Position numbers and translations under genes: made by a program. The notes beneath the pieces were generated by a model. The model was given only the letters and a program-made list of their open reading frames with translations. It was not told the origin of the DNA and did not search any database. This document shows, piece by piece, positions 34,768 to 43,259 of a DNA stretch of 64,000 bases. Location of the stretch: NCBI RefSeq assembly GCF_014395225.1, contig NZ_CP060723.1, positions 1,612,001-1,676,000 of the forward strand. The letters run 5' to 3'. Source of the DNA: Pedobacter roseus. Lineage in GTDB: Bacteria; Bacteroidota; Bacteroidia; Sphingobacteriales; Sphingobacteriaceae. The stretch's first letter is position 1. Every line of letters begins with the position of its first letter.

Positions 34768-35829
34768 ATGAACCAGACATTCGAACTCGACAGTAACCCG
34801 CACACCAGGTTAAATATATTAACCGGAGAGTGGGTTTTAGTTTCCCCACACCGTACTAAAAGGCCCTGGCAGGGTAAGGTTGAAGCGCTAGCACCCGATA
34901 ACCGCCCCGAATACGATCCTAAATGTTATTTATGCCCGGGCAATGGCAGGGCAGATGGCGATAGCAACCCTGACTATACCGAAAGCTTTGTCTTTAATAA
35001 TGATTTTGCAGCCTTGTTGGAAGACACCCCTGCAGGAAATATGAACGAGAATGATTTATTGGTTGCCAATAATCAGCGCGGACTTTGCAGGGTAATCAGT
35101 TTTAGTCCAAAGCATAACCTTACACTGCCAGAAATGAGTGTGGAAGCCATCACCGCAGTGGTAAATGTTTGGCAAAACGAATTCAATAGCCTTGCCGAAA
35201 ACGATTGGATTAAATACATCCAGATTTTTGAGAATAAAGGAGATATAATGGGTTGTAGCAATCCCCATCCGCATGGGCAGATCTGGTCGCAGGGCGATAT
35301 ACCGTTAGAAATTGCCAAAGAAACTGAACGTCAGAAAACTTACTACGCCATTCACAGGAGAAGTTTATTGGCCGATTATTTAAAGCTGGAATTGAAAAAA
35401 AATGAGCGTATTGTATTTGAAAACGATCATTTTGTGGTACTGGTGCCTTTTTGGGCAGTTTGGCCTTATGAAACCATGATTATTAGCAAACGCCATGTAA
35501 ACAGCATCAAATTGTTTAGCGAAGCAGAAAAGAAATCATTGGCCGGGGCAATTAAAGTACTCACAACCAAATACGATAACCTTTTCGAAACCTCATTCCC
35601 ATATTCTGCAGGCATGCACCAAACGCCGGTAAACAACGGATATTACCCTGAATGGCACTGGCACATGCATTTTTATCCACCATTGTTGCGCTCGGCAACT
35701 GTTAAGAAATTTATGGTGGGTTACGAGATGCTGGCGAATCCTCAGCGTGATATTACACCTGAATTTGCAGCCAACCGCTTAAAGGAAATGTCTACCGTAC
35801 ACTATAAAATCAGCAAGACTGAAGACTAA
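34768..35829 (+). CDS. galT: Galactose-1-phosphate uridylyltransferase
   Basis: 353 residues, family-typical length. N-terminal LNILTGEWVLVSPHRTKRPWQG, zinc-ligand pair CYLCPGN, the uridylylated-His motif SNPHPHGQIW, and C-terminal PYSAGMHQTP and WHWHMHFYPP. It transfers UMP between UDP-glucose and galactose 1-phosphate in the Leloir pathway. First gene of galT-galK-symporter, with galK 12 bp downstream. Confidence 0.97.
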   Translation: MNQTFELDSNPHTRLNILTGEWVLVSPHRTKRPWQGKVEALAPDNRPEYDPKCYLCPGNGRADGDSNPDYTESFVFNNDFAALLEDTPAGNMNENDLLVANNQRGLCRVISFSPKHNLTLPEMSVEAITAVVNVWQNEFNSLAENDWIKYIQIFENKGDIMGCSNPHPHGQIWSQGDIPLEIAKETERQKTYYAIHRRSLLADYLKLELKKNERIVFENDHFVVLVPFWAVWPYETMIISKRHVNSIKLFSEAEKKSLAGAIKVLTTKYDNLFETSFPYSAGMHQTPVNNGYYPEWHWHMHFYPPLLRSATVKKFMVGYEMLANPQRDITPEFAANRLKEMSTVHYKISKTED

Positions 35830-35841
35830 AAATATTTGATA

Positions 35842-36993
35842 ATGAATGCACAACATTTAAAAAATACATTTAAAAAACTTTTCAACGCTGAACCGATTTT
35901 GGTGCGCTCTCCCGGAAGGATTAACATTATTGGCGAACACACCGATTATAATGGTGGTTTTGTAATGCCGGCCGCTATTGATAAGGCTATTTATGTAGCT
36001 ATTTCAAAAAGAGAAGATGATGAAATCCATTTATTTTCAGAAAGCTATCAGCAATTTGATATTTCCTCTGTAAAAGATTTAAAAAAATCAGAAAACAGCT
36101 GGGCCAATTACATTTTAGGCGTGGCTGATCAGTTAAAAGAAAGAGGTTATAAATTAGGTGGTTTTAACTTTTATATCGATGGCGATGTGCCTTTAGGTGC
36201 CGGTTTATCATCTTCAGCTGCGGTTGAGTGTGCTACAGGTTTTGCACTCGATCAGCTTTTTTCGCTTTCCGTTCCGAAGATGGATATTGCTTTAATTGCC
36301 CAAAAAGCAGAACAGACTTTTGCAGGGGTTAACTGCGGCATTATGGACCAGTTTGCCTCAGTGTTTGGTAAAAAGGATCAGGCCATTATGCTCGATTGCC
36401 GATCGATGAAACACATCTATATTCCATTAAAACTGGATGGTTATAAACTGCTGCTATTAAATACCAATGTAAAACATGCACTGGCCGATTCTGCCTATAA
36501 CAAAAGAAGGGCACAATGCGAGCAAGGGGTTGCCTGGGTTAAAGAACATTATCCGAATGTAAATACACTCCGTGATGTTGATTTAAGCATGTTAGAAACT
36601 TATGTTAAACCGAAAGATTTAGAGGTGTACACCAAATGTAGTTTCGTGGTAAAAGAAATTGGCCGTTTACTTACTGCTGCAGAGCAATTGGAAAACGGAA
36701 ACCTGGAAGGCCTGGGTAAACTGATGTTCGAAACACATGAAGGTTTGAGCAAAGATTACGAAGTGAGTTGTAAAGAACTCGACTTTTTGGTTGATGCCGT
36801 TAAACCGCTTAATGAGGTATTGGGCGCTAGGATGATGGGCGGTGGTTTTGGTGGCTGTACCATTAACATTGTTAAAGAAGAAAAAATTGCTGATCTGGTT
36901 GAAGAACTGGCTGCTAAATACCAGTTAGAATTCGGACTAAAATTAGATGCCTATACGGTACAAACCGATAACGGAACCAGTTTATACAATTAA
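35842..36993 (+). CDS. galK: Galactokinase
   Basis: I choose the ATG at 35842 (383 residues); a TTG two codons upstream gives the longer frame. GHMP kinase motifs are complete: RSPGRINIIGEHTDYNGG (galactokinase signature), DVPLGAGLSSSAAVE (ATP loop) and GARMMGGGFGGCTI. It phosphorylates galactose to galactose 1-phosphate for GalT. It lies between galT and the sugar symporter in one operon, so import, phosphorylation and uridylyl transfer are co-expressed. Confidence 0.97.
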   Translation: MNAQHLKNTFKKLFNAEPILVRSPGRINIIGEHTDYNGGFVMPAAIDKAIYVAISKREDDEIHLFSESYQQFDISSVKDLKKSENSWANYILGVADQLKERGYKLGGFNFYIDGDVPLGAGLSSSAAVECATGFALDQLFSLSVPKMDIALIAQKAEQTFAGVNCGIMDQFASVFGKKDQAIMLDCRSMKHIYIPLKLDGYKLLLLNTNVKHALADSAYNKRRAQCEQGVAWVKEHYPNVNTLRDVDLSMLETYVKPKDLEVYTKCSFVVKEIGRLLTAAEQLENGNLEGLGKLMFETHEGLSKDYEVSCKELDFLVDAVKPLNEVLGARMMGGGFGGCTINIVKEEKIADLVEELAAKYQLEFGLKLDAYTVQTDNGTSLYN

Positions 36994-37031
36994 TATAAAA
37001 TTACCTCAGGTACACTAACCAAAATAAATCA

Positions 37032-38708
37032 ATGAAGAACAATTTATTAGACACGAAGGATTACATTGTATTTGCAATTTACTTCGTTATTGTAGCCGCT
37101 TACGGGCTCTACATTTACAACAAGAAAAAATCTGAGTCTACAGGCTCTAAAGATTATTTTCTCGCCGAAGGCTCTCTAACGTGGTGGGCCATTGGTGCAT
37201 CATTAATCGCATCGAATATTTCTGCTGAGCAGTTTATCGGTATGAGTGGTTCGGGTTTTAAAATGGGATTGGCCATTGCAACCTACGAATGGATGGGCGC
37301 GTTAACCTTAGTGGTGGTCGCGGTATTCTTTATCCCTGTTTATTTGAAAAACAAAATCGCTACGATGCCGCAATTTTTGCATCAGCGCTATAATGGAACG
37401 GTAGCGATGATTATGGCGGTGTTCTGGTTATTACTTTATGTGGTGGTTAATTTAACTTCAATCCTTTATTTAGGAGCCTTGGCTGTAAGCAGTATTTCAG
37501 GTTTCGATCTGCGTTTTTGTATGTATGCCATTGCTGTTTTTGCCATCATTATTACACTAGGTGGAATGAAAGTAATCGGTTATACAGATGTTATTCAGGT
37601 ATTTTTTCTGATTTTAGGTGGTTTAGCTACTACCTATCTGGCGTTAAACCTGGTTTCTACCCATTACGGTACTTCAGGCATTTTCGAAGGTTATAGTTTA
37701 ATGACTTCAAAAGCATCAGAGCATTTCCACATGATCTTAAAACCGGATAACGAAAATTATATCGATTTACCAGGTTTAAGTGTATTGGTCGGTGGTATGT
37801 GGATTGTGAATTTAAACTATTGGGGCTGTAACCAATACATTACCCAGCGTGCTTTGGGTGCAAATTTAGAAACTGCCCGTGGCGGGATTCTTTTTGCTGC
37901 ATTCTTGAAATTATTAATGCCAATTATTGTGGTACTTCCGGGGATTGCAGCTTATGTATTGTATAAAGATGGTGCTTTCCAGTCAGAAATGATTCAGGGC
38001 GGTTCGGTAAATCCCGATCGCGCTTATCCGGTATTGTTAAACTTGCTGCCTGCAGGTTTAAAAGGACTTTCTTTTGCTGCATTAACTGCTGCAGTTGTGG
38101 CTTCGCTGGCAGGTAAAGCAAACAGTATTGCCACCATTTTTACTTTGGATATTTATAAGAAAGTATTAAATGTTGAAGCATCAGAGAAAAACCTGGTAAC
38201 AACTGGTAAAATCTCAATTGTTGTGGCCATGATCCTGGGTGTAGTAATTGCGCCATACCTGGGTATCGATAAAAAAGGTGGTTTCCAATACATTCAGGAA
38301 TATACAGGCTTTGTTTCCCCAGGTATTTTTGCCATGTTTATTTTAGGTTTCTTCTGGAAAAGAACAACTTCTGGTGCCGCATTATTTGCAACCATTGGTG
38401 GTTTTGCCCTTTCGATTTTCCTTAAATTTCTACCTAACCTTACCGATCTTTCGTGGTTATCTGGAAGTGGTTTCTCAGTTAAAAACGCAGTTGGCGTTTA
38501 CGAAATTCCATTTTTAGATCGTATGGGTTTTGTGTTCATATTTTGTATCTTTGGTATGGTAATCATCAGTTTATTGAGCAACAAAGCCAAGGCTGAAGCT
38601 AAAGGACTGGCCATCGATGCAAAAATGTTTAAAACATCAACCAGTTTTGCCGTTGGCGCATTATTAATTATCGGTTTATTGGTTGCCCTTTACAGCGTGT
38701 ATTGGTAA
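37032..38708 (+). CDS. Sodium/solute symporter (SSS family), probable galactose transporter
   Basis: 558 residues with about 14 membrane spans. Family marks: KDYFLAEGSLTWWAIGASLIASNISAEQFIGMSGSGF at the N-terminus, and LKGLSFAALTAAVVASLAGKANSIATIFTLD for the sodium site region. This is the SGLT branch of the SSS family, which imports sugars with Na+. The gene lies 38 bp after galK in the gal operon, which points to galactose or glucose as substrate. Confidence 0.9.
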   Translation: MKNNLLDTKDYIVFAIYFVIVAAYGLYIYNKKKSESTGSKDYFLAEGSLTWWAIGASLIASNISAEQFIGMSGSGFKMGLAIATYEWMGALTLVVVAVFFIPVYLKNKIATMPQFLHQRYNGTVAMIMAVFWLLLYVVVNLTSILYLGALAVSSISGFDLRFCMYAIAVFAIIITLGGMKVIGYTDVIQVFFLILGGLATTYLALNLVSTHYGTSGIFEGYSLMTSKASEHFHMILKPDNENYIDLPGLSVLVGGMWIVNLNYWGCNQYITQRALGANLETARGGILFAAFLKLLMPIIVVLPGIAAYVLYKDGAFQSEMIQGGSVNPDRAYPVLLNLLPAGLKGLSFAALTAAVVASLAGKANSIATIFTLDIYKKVLNVEASEKNLVTTGKISIVVAMILGVVIAPYLGIDKKGGFQYIQEYTGFVSPGIFAMFILGFFWKRTTSGAALFATIGGFALSIFLKFLPNLTDLSWLSGSGFSVKNAVGVYEIPFLDRMGFVFIFCIFGMVIISLLSNKAKAEAKGLAIDAKMFKTSTSFAVGALLIIGLLVALYSVYW

Positions 38709-38731
38709 GCCATTTAGATCAACAATTAATT

Positions 38732-38958
38732 ACTTTGACAATCTTTGGGCGCAGTGCCTGTAAGATTGTCGAAGTTTTCTTAACCGCCTTAATGATTAAG
38801 CAATAAGTCCAATTAATTACATTGACAATCATTGGGTGCAGTGCCTGTAAGATTGTCAAAGTTTTCTTAACTGCCTTGATTCCTTAATGATTAAGCAATA
38901 AGTCCAATTAATTACTTTGACAATCTTTTGTGCACAGTGCCTATAAGATTGTCAAAGT
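38732..38958. repeat. Array of three REP-like hairpins (38709-39109 spacer)
   Basis: Three near-identical hairpins with arms ACTTTGACAATCTT / AAGATTGTCAAAGT: 38732-38775, 38819-38862 and 38914-38958, one or two mismatches in the first two. Loops share GCAGTGCCT. Units repeat at 87 and 95 bp with AGCAATAAGTCCAATTAATT between them. The rest of the 400-bp spacer carries decayed copies of other intergenic repeats (GGAAAATGTAAGATGGATGA at 39015, GCGCCCTTTGCGGTTAA near 39085). The first hairpin may also serve as terminator of the gal operon. Confidence 0.75.
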
Positions 38959-39109
38959 TTATTTATCTCTATGAATTCTGTGATTTCTTCTCCGTGAACT
39001 CGGTGGTTAAATGATGGAAAATGTAAGATGGATGATGGAATTAATTAGTCGCCCAGCTTTGTGATCTTTGCGTATTGCTCTCCGCGCCCTTTGCGGTTAA
39101 AAAACAAAA

Positions 39110-40363
39110 TTATCCTTCATCCTCCGTCGCCAGTTTCTTTACCAACCATGGTAAAGTAAGCCCCTGCCCGATAAGCGTAAAAAGTACCACCACAACCGAA
39201 ATAAAAATAATAGCATTACGCTGTGGGAAAGCACTTCCATCTGATAAAGTTGCAGGCAATCCAATGGCAATAGCCAGTGAAACAATACCACGCATGCCCG
39301 ACCAGCTAATGATCAAACTGTTTTTAAAATCCAGTAAAGCATCTTCTGTAATCTTGTGTTTTCCTTTTTGAAAAGCCTTTTGAAGGTTAAACCGCTGTAG
39401 AAAAACACGTGCCATCCTCAGTAACAAAGCTACAATGGTAATCACCAAAGAATAACCAATATAAGGCAAAATATCAGCGCTGTTGATGTTTTTATACACA
39501 TAGGGAAACTGCAAACCGATTAAAATAAAAATCAGGCCGTTTAGTAAAAAAATAATAATGTCCCAAATATTTTTCGACTGGTTTTTAAGCTGTTCTGGAA
39601 AAACCTTGTTGCTGAATCTCGAAATACCCAACCCTAATATAACCACTGCGATTACACCCGAAACATGCACCTCTTCTGCAATTAGATAGGTAACAAAAGG
39701 CATCAATAACATAAAACTAATGGTTGCCAGGTGGTTATCATGTATCCTTTTAAGGATAAAAGCTAAAATTCTCGACATCACCATACCAATCAAAAAGCCT
39801 CCCGCCATTAAAACCGCAAATTCTAACGATGCTTTCCAAAATACAAAAGCAGTTCCTGTTACTGCGGCTACGGCAAAACGGTATGCTACCAGCGCAGAAG
39901 CATCATTAACCAAACTTTCTCCTTCTAAAATGGTATTGGTTTTATGTGATAAGCCCAATCCCTTTGTTATACTCATGGCGGCAACCGCATCTGTAGCAGA
40001 AAGTATGGCACCCAATACAAACGATACCGGCCAACTCATTCCTGGAATCATGTAATGTGCCACCACAGCAATGCCAACTGCGGTTATAAACACCAGCGAT
40101 ATAGCCAAAGTAAGTATGGTATTAATATTGGTTTTAAACTCTTTAAAGGAAATGTTAAAGGCAGCATCGTACAGTAACGGCGGTAAGAAAATCAGGAAAA
40201 TAATCTCCGGATTAATATCAATAGGGGGGAGAGAAGGTATAAAACCGACCGCTATACCGGCAATAATCAATAAAATTGGATAGGGGATTTTGATATGATC
40301 GGCTATGGATGATAAACCGATCATTACTGCTAAAATAAATATTACAATGGCATAATTTTCCAT
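39110..40363 (-). CDS. Na+/H+ antiporter, CPA1 family
   Basis: 417 residues with about 12 membrane spans: NPEIIFLIFLPPLLYDAAFNI, GAILSATDAVAAMSITKGLG (ion-binding Asp), ILEGESLVNDASALVAYRFA and SWSGMRGIVSLAIA are the CPA1 marks. The long cytosolic C-terminal tail of some relatives is missing. It exchanges Na+ (or K+) for protons at the inner membrane for pH and salt balance. Monocistronic. Confidence 0.92.
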   Translation of the reverse strand: MENYAIVIFILAVMIGLSSIADHIKIPYPILLIIAGIAVGFIPSLPPIDINPEIIFLIFLPPLLYDAAFNISFKEFKTNINTILTLAISLVFITAVGIAVVAHYMIPGMSWPVSFVLGAILSATDAVAAMSITKGLGLSHKTNTILEGESLVNDASALVAYRFAVAAVTGTAFVFWKASLEFAVLMAGGFLIGMVMSRILAFILKRIHDNHLATISFMLLMPFVTYLIAEEVHVSGVIAVVILGLGISRFSNKVFPEQLKNQSKNIWDIIIFLLNGLIFILIGLQFPYVYKNINSADILPYIGYSLVITIVALLLRMARVFLQRFNLQKAFQKGKHKITEDALLDFKNSLIISWSGMRGIVSLAIAIGLPATLSDGSAFPQRNAIIFISVVVVLFTLIGQGLTLPWLVKKLATEDEG

Positions 40364-40550
40364 ATCTGTTTATGTCGATTGTTTTAAATGGGCATGGGAA
40401 CAGTGACGGCAAAATATAGGTTTAGAACCGGATAAAAAAGTTTATCGTCAAAAACTAATTAACAGAAAGCAAATATTGATCAATATTTGTTGCTATAAAA
40501 GCAAAGAAAATTGAAAGAATAAGGATGTAATAAAGAGCTTTAAAGAAAAA

Positions 40551-40865
40551 TTAACGCTGTAACCTTGGTCTTTTACTTTTAAAAGGCTGGTTGGTTTTTG
40601 GTTTAGCTGCTTTAGCCGTACTGTCCTCTTCCGAGATTTTAACCGTAATAACGTTGCCTTTAAAAGTTTCATCATTTAAAGTGGATACAATGTTTTTGGC
40701 ATCAGGAAGACTGTATATTTCCAAAAAAGCATAACCCTTACACTTGCCCGTAGCCCTGTCGCGCACAATTTTAATTGTTTCTACCCTGCCGTGAAGACTA
40801 ACCAGTATTGCCAAATCCATCTCTTGGATGTTGTCAGGAAGGCCGCCTATAAAAATCTTAACCAT
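40551..40865 (-). CDS. RNA-recognition-motif (RRM) RNA-binding protein
   Basis: 104 residues: one RRM (residues 1-80) with RNP2 IFIGGL and RNP1 KGYAFLEI, then a short basic tail (KPKTNQPFKSKRPRLQR). Small RRM proteins are frequent in Bacteroidota and some act as global RNA regulators. ATG at 40865; stands alone. Confidence 0.93.
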   Translation of the reverse strand: MVKIFIGGLPDNIQEMDLAILVSLHGRVETIKIVRDRATGKCKGYAFLEIYSLPDAKNIVSTLNDETFKGNVITVKISEEDSTAKAAKPKTNQPFKSKRPRLQR

Positions 40866-41081
40866 TAATTCAGTAATTTGAGGGAACGTCCGGCAAATTC
40901 GATCTTGAACCCAGAGCTGTTCTTTTAGACCTGCAAAATAAGCAAAATGATATTCTTACCCAAACAATTAAACGAATTTTGCCTCATTTTTAACATAAAT
41001 TTGCGAAGTGCTGATGGATGTATTGGTGTTGACCTGCAGAAAATGTAAATTCGCTTTCTAGTCATCCAAAAACAGGTCAAT

Positions 41082-43067
41082 ATGAGCATCCCGAGATTAA
41101 AATCTATATATCTAATTACATTATTACTCTTCAGTTTCCAGTTTTTACAGGCGAAAATTTTGTTGCCATCGGTTTTTAGCGATAATATGGTTTTACAGCA
41201 AAAAACAAATGCGGCCATTTGGGGAAAAGCCACTGCTGGTAAAGCGGTTAAAATTAATGTCTCGTGGAATAAAATTAATTATGGTGCCATTGCTGATGTT
41301 AATGGAAACTGGAAAATTAAAGTTGCCACACCAGGTTATGGCGGCCCATATACCATCACCATTTCGGATGGAGAATTATTGGTGCTTAACAATGTGCTTA
41401 TTGGTGATGTATGGATCTGCTCAGGCCAATCCAATATGGAAATGCCTTTGGCTGGCTGGGGAAAAATCAGCAATTATGAAAAAGAAATTGCTGATGCTAA
41501 ATTCCCCAATATCCGTTTACTACAGGTAGAACATATTACCAGTAATGTTGCATTAAACGATGCTAAAGTAACCAACAATGGCTGGCAGGAATGCAGTCCA
41601 AAATACATTGCCGAATTTTCTTCAACAGCATATTTCTTTGCCCGCGAAGTGTACCAAAAAACAAAAATCCCGATCGGATTGATCCACACCTCATGGGGCG
41701 GAACCATTGCAGAAGCCTGGACCAGTGCCGAATCGCTTAAAAAGATGTCCGATTTTTCTGCTGCAGTTGATAAAATCCAGCAAGCAGCTAAAAACACTTC
41801 AACAACTTCTTACGACGAAAAAGTAGCCAGCTGGGTTAAAATGACCACCGAAAAGGATTCTGGTTACCAAGCCGGACAACTTAAATGGGCTACAGCTGAA
41901 ACTACAGACTGGAAAAGTATGACTTTGCCAACGTTGTGGGAAGAAGCTGCACTTAAAAATTTCGATGGTATTTTGTGGTTTAGCAGGAAAGTGAGTGTTC
42001 CGGAAAATTGGAAAACTAGTGGTATAAAGCTTAATCTCGGAACCATAGATGATAACGATATCACTTATGTAAACGGTGTAAAAGTTGGCGAAACGGTTGG
42101 CTATAACGTTGGTAGAAGTTATACCATACCTTCGGATTTACTCAAACCGGGCGAAAATATCATTACTGTACGTGTTTTTGATAGCGGTGGCGGTGGCGGC
42201 ATCTATGGCGATGCCAAAGATTTAAATGTAATAAATAATGCGGGAGAAAAAATTTCGCTTGCTGGAGACTGGAAATATAAAGTTGGGCTTAATTTTAATA
42301 ACATCGGACCAAAACCTGCTGACGAAAGCGGTCCGAACCGGGCAACAGTGTTATACAATGCGATGATTCATCCTTTTATCCAGTTTTCTATTAAAGGCGC
42401 TATATGGTACCAGGGAGAAAGTAACGCCGATCGCGCTTACCAGTACCGCGAATTATTTCCACTCATGATCAAAGACTGGCGTCAAAAATGGGGGCAGGGT
42501 GATTTTCCATTTTATTTTGTTCAACTGGCTAATTATATGCAGGTAGATAATGCCCCCGTTGAATCGGCATGGGCAGAACTGAGAGAGGCTCAACAAAAAA
42601 CACTTGCTTTGCCAAATACCGGAATGGCTACCATTATCGATATTGGCGATGCAAAAGATATCCATCCTAAAAATAAACAGGAAGTTGGGCGAAGGTTGGG
42701 TTTAATCGCACTGGCCAAAACTTATGGTCAAAAAAATAATTATTCAGGGCCGGTTTACCAATCGGCTAAAGTAGAAGGAAAACAGATCCGTTTAACTTTT
42801 AGCAATACCGAAAATGGATTAAAAGCAGCAGATGGTGCCGCGCTTACCGGTTTTGCTATTGCAGGTGCAGATAAGAAATTTCATTGGGCCAAAGCAAGCA
42901 TCCTGGGCAATCAGGTTATCGTTAGCAGCGATCAGGTTGCAAATCCGGTTGCTGTTCGCTATGCATGGGGAAATAATCCTGTAGCAAATCTTATCGCTAA
43001 CGATGGCCTTCCGGCATCGCCATTTAGAACGGATACCTGGCAAGGCATCACTTTCGGCAAAAAATAA
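41082..43067 (+). CDS. Sialate O-acetylesterase (SGNH hydrolase)
   Basis: 661 residues with a signal peptide ending near QFLQA. The nucleophile is in CSGQSNMEMPL (about residue 118), WYQGESNADRAY is the oxyanion block, and DIHPKNKQEVGRRL holds the Asp-His pair. A jelly-roll insert (about residues 275-400, ILWFSRKVSVPENW) splits the SGNH domain, as in large bacterial sialate 9-O-acetylesterases. It removes acetyl groups from host sialic acid or plant polysaccharide. A possible -7 box TAAATTTG lies at 40996-41003. A GH127 gene follows after a terminator. Confidence 0.9.
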   Translation: MSIPRLKSIYLITLLLFSFQFLQAKILLPSVFSDNMVLQQKTNAAIWGKATAGKAVKINVSWNKINYGAIADVNGNWKIKVATPGYGGPYTITISDGELLVLNNVLIGDVWICSGQSNMEMPLAGWGKISNYEKEIADAKFPNIRLLQVEHITSNVALNDAKVTNNGWQECSPKYIAEFSSTAYFFAREVYQKTKIPIGLIHTSWGGTIAEAWTSAESLKKMSDFSAAVDKIQQAAKNTSTTSYDEKVASWVKMTTEKDSGYQAGQLKWATAETTDWKSMTLPTLWEEAALKNFDGILWFSRKVSVPENWKTSGIKLNLGTIDDNDITYVNGVKVGETVGYNVGRSYTIPSDLLKPGENIITVRVFDSGGGGGIYGDAKDLNVINNAGEKISLAGDWKYKVGLNFNNIGPKPADESGPNRATVLYNAMIHPFIQFSIKGAIWYQGESNADRAYQYRELFPLMIKDWRQKWGQGDFPFYFVQLANYMQVDNAPVESAWAELREAQQKTLALPNTGMATIIDIGDAKDIHPKNKQEVGRRLGLIALAKTYGQKNNYSGPVYQSAKVEGKQIRLTFSNTENGLKAADGAALTGFAIAGADKKFHWAKASILGNQVIVSSDQVANPVAVRYAWGNNPVANLIANDGLPASPFRTDTWQGITFGKK

Positions 43068-43090
43068 ATTTTAAAAAGACCTCTTTTCTA

Positions 43091-43136
43091 AAGCCCAACA
43101 ATTTATCATATATAAATTGTTAGGCTTATGTTTTTT
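43091..43136 (+). terminator. Terminator after the sialate O-acetylesterase gene
   Basis: A 15-bp stem with one mismatch (43091-43105 with 43113-43127, starting AAGCC..AACAATTTA), a 7-base loop, followed by ATGTTTTTT. Confidence 0.85.
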
Positions 43137-43259
43137 ATGACGACTAAATTTTTGATTGCCAGGTTTTTAATTGTTTAATTAGATTTTTACTAAATCGTTT
43201 TATTATTCGGGCATATTTCTTAGTTTTATAGCAATAATGATCTAACCAATAATGCTTTT

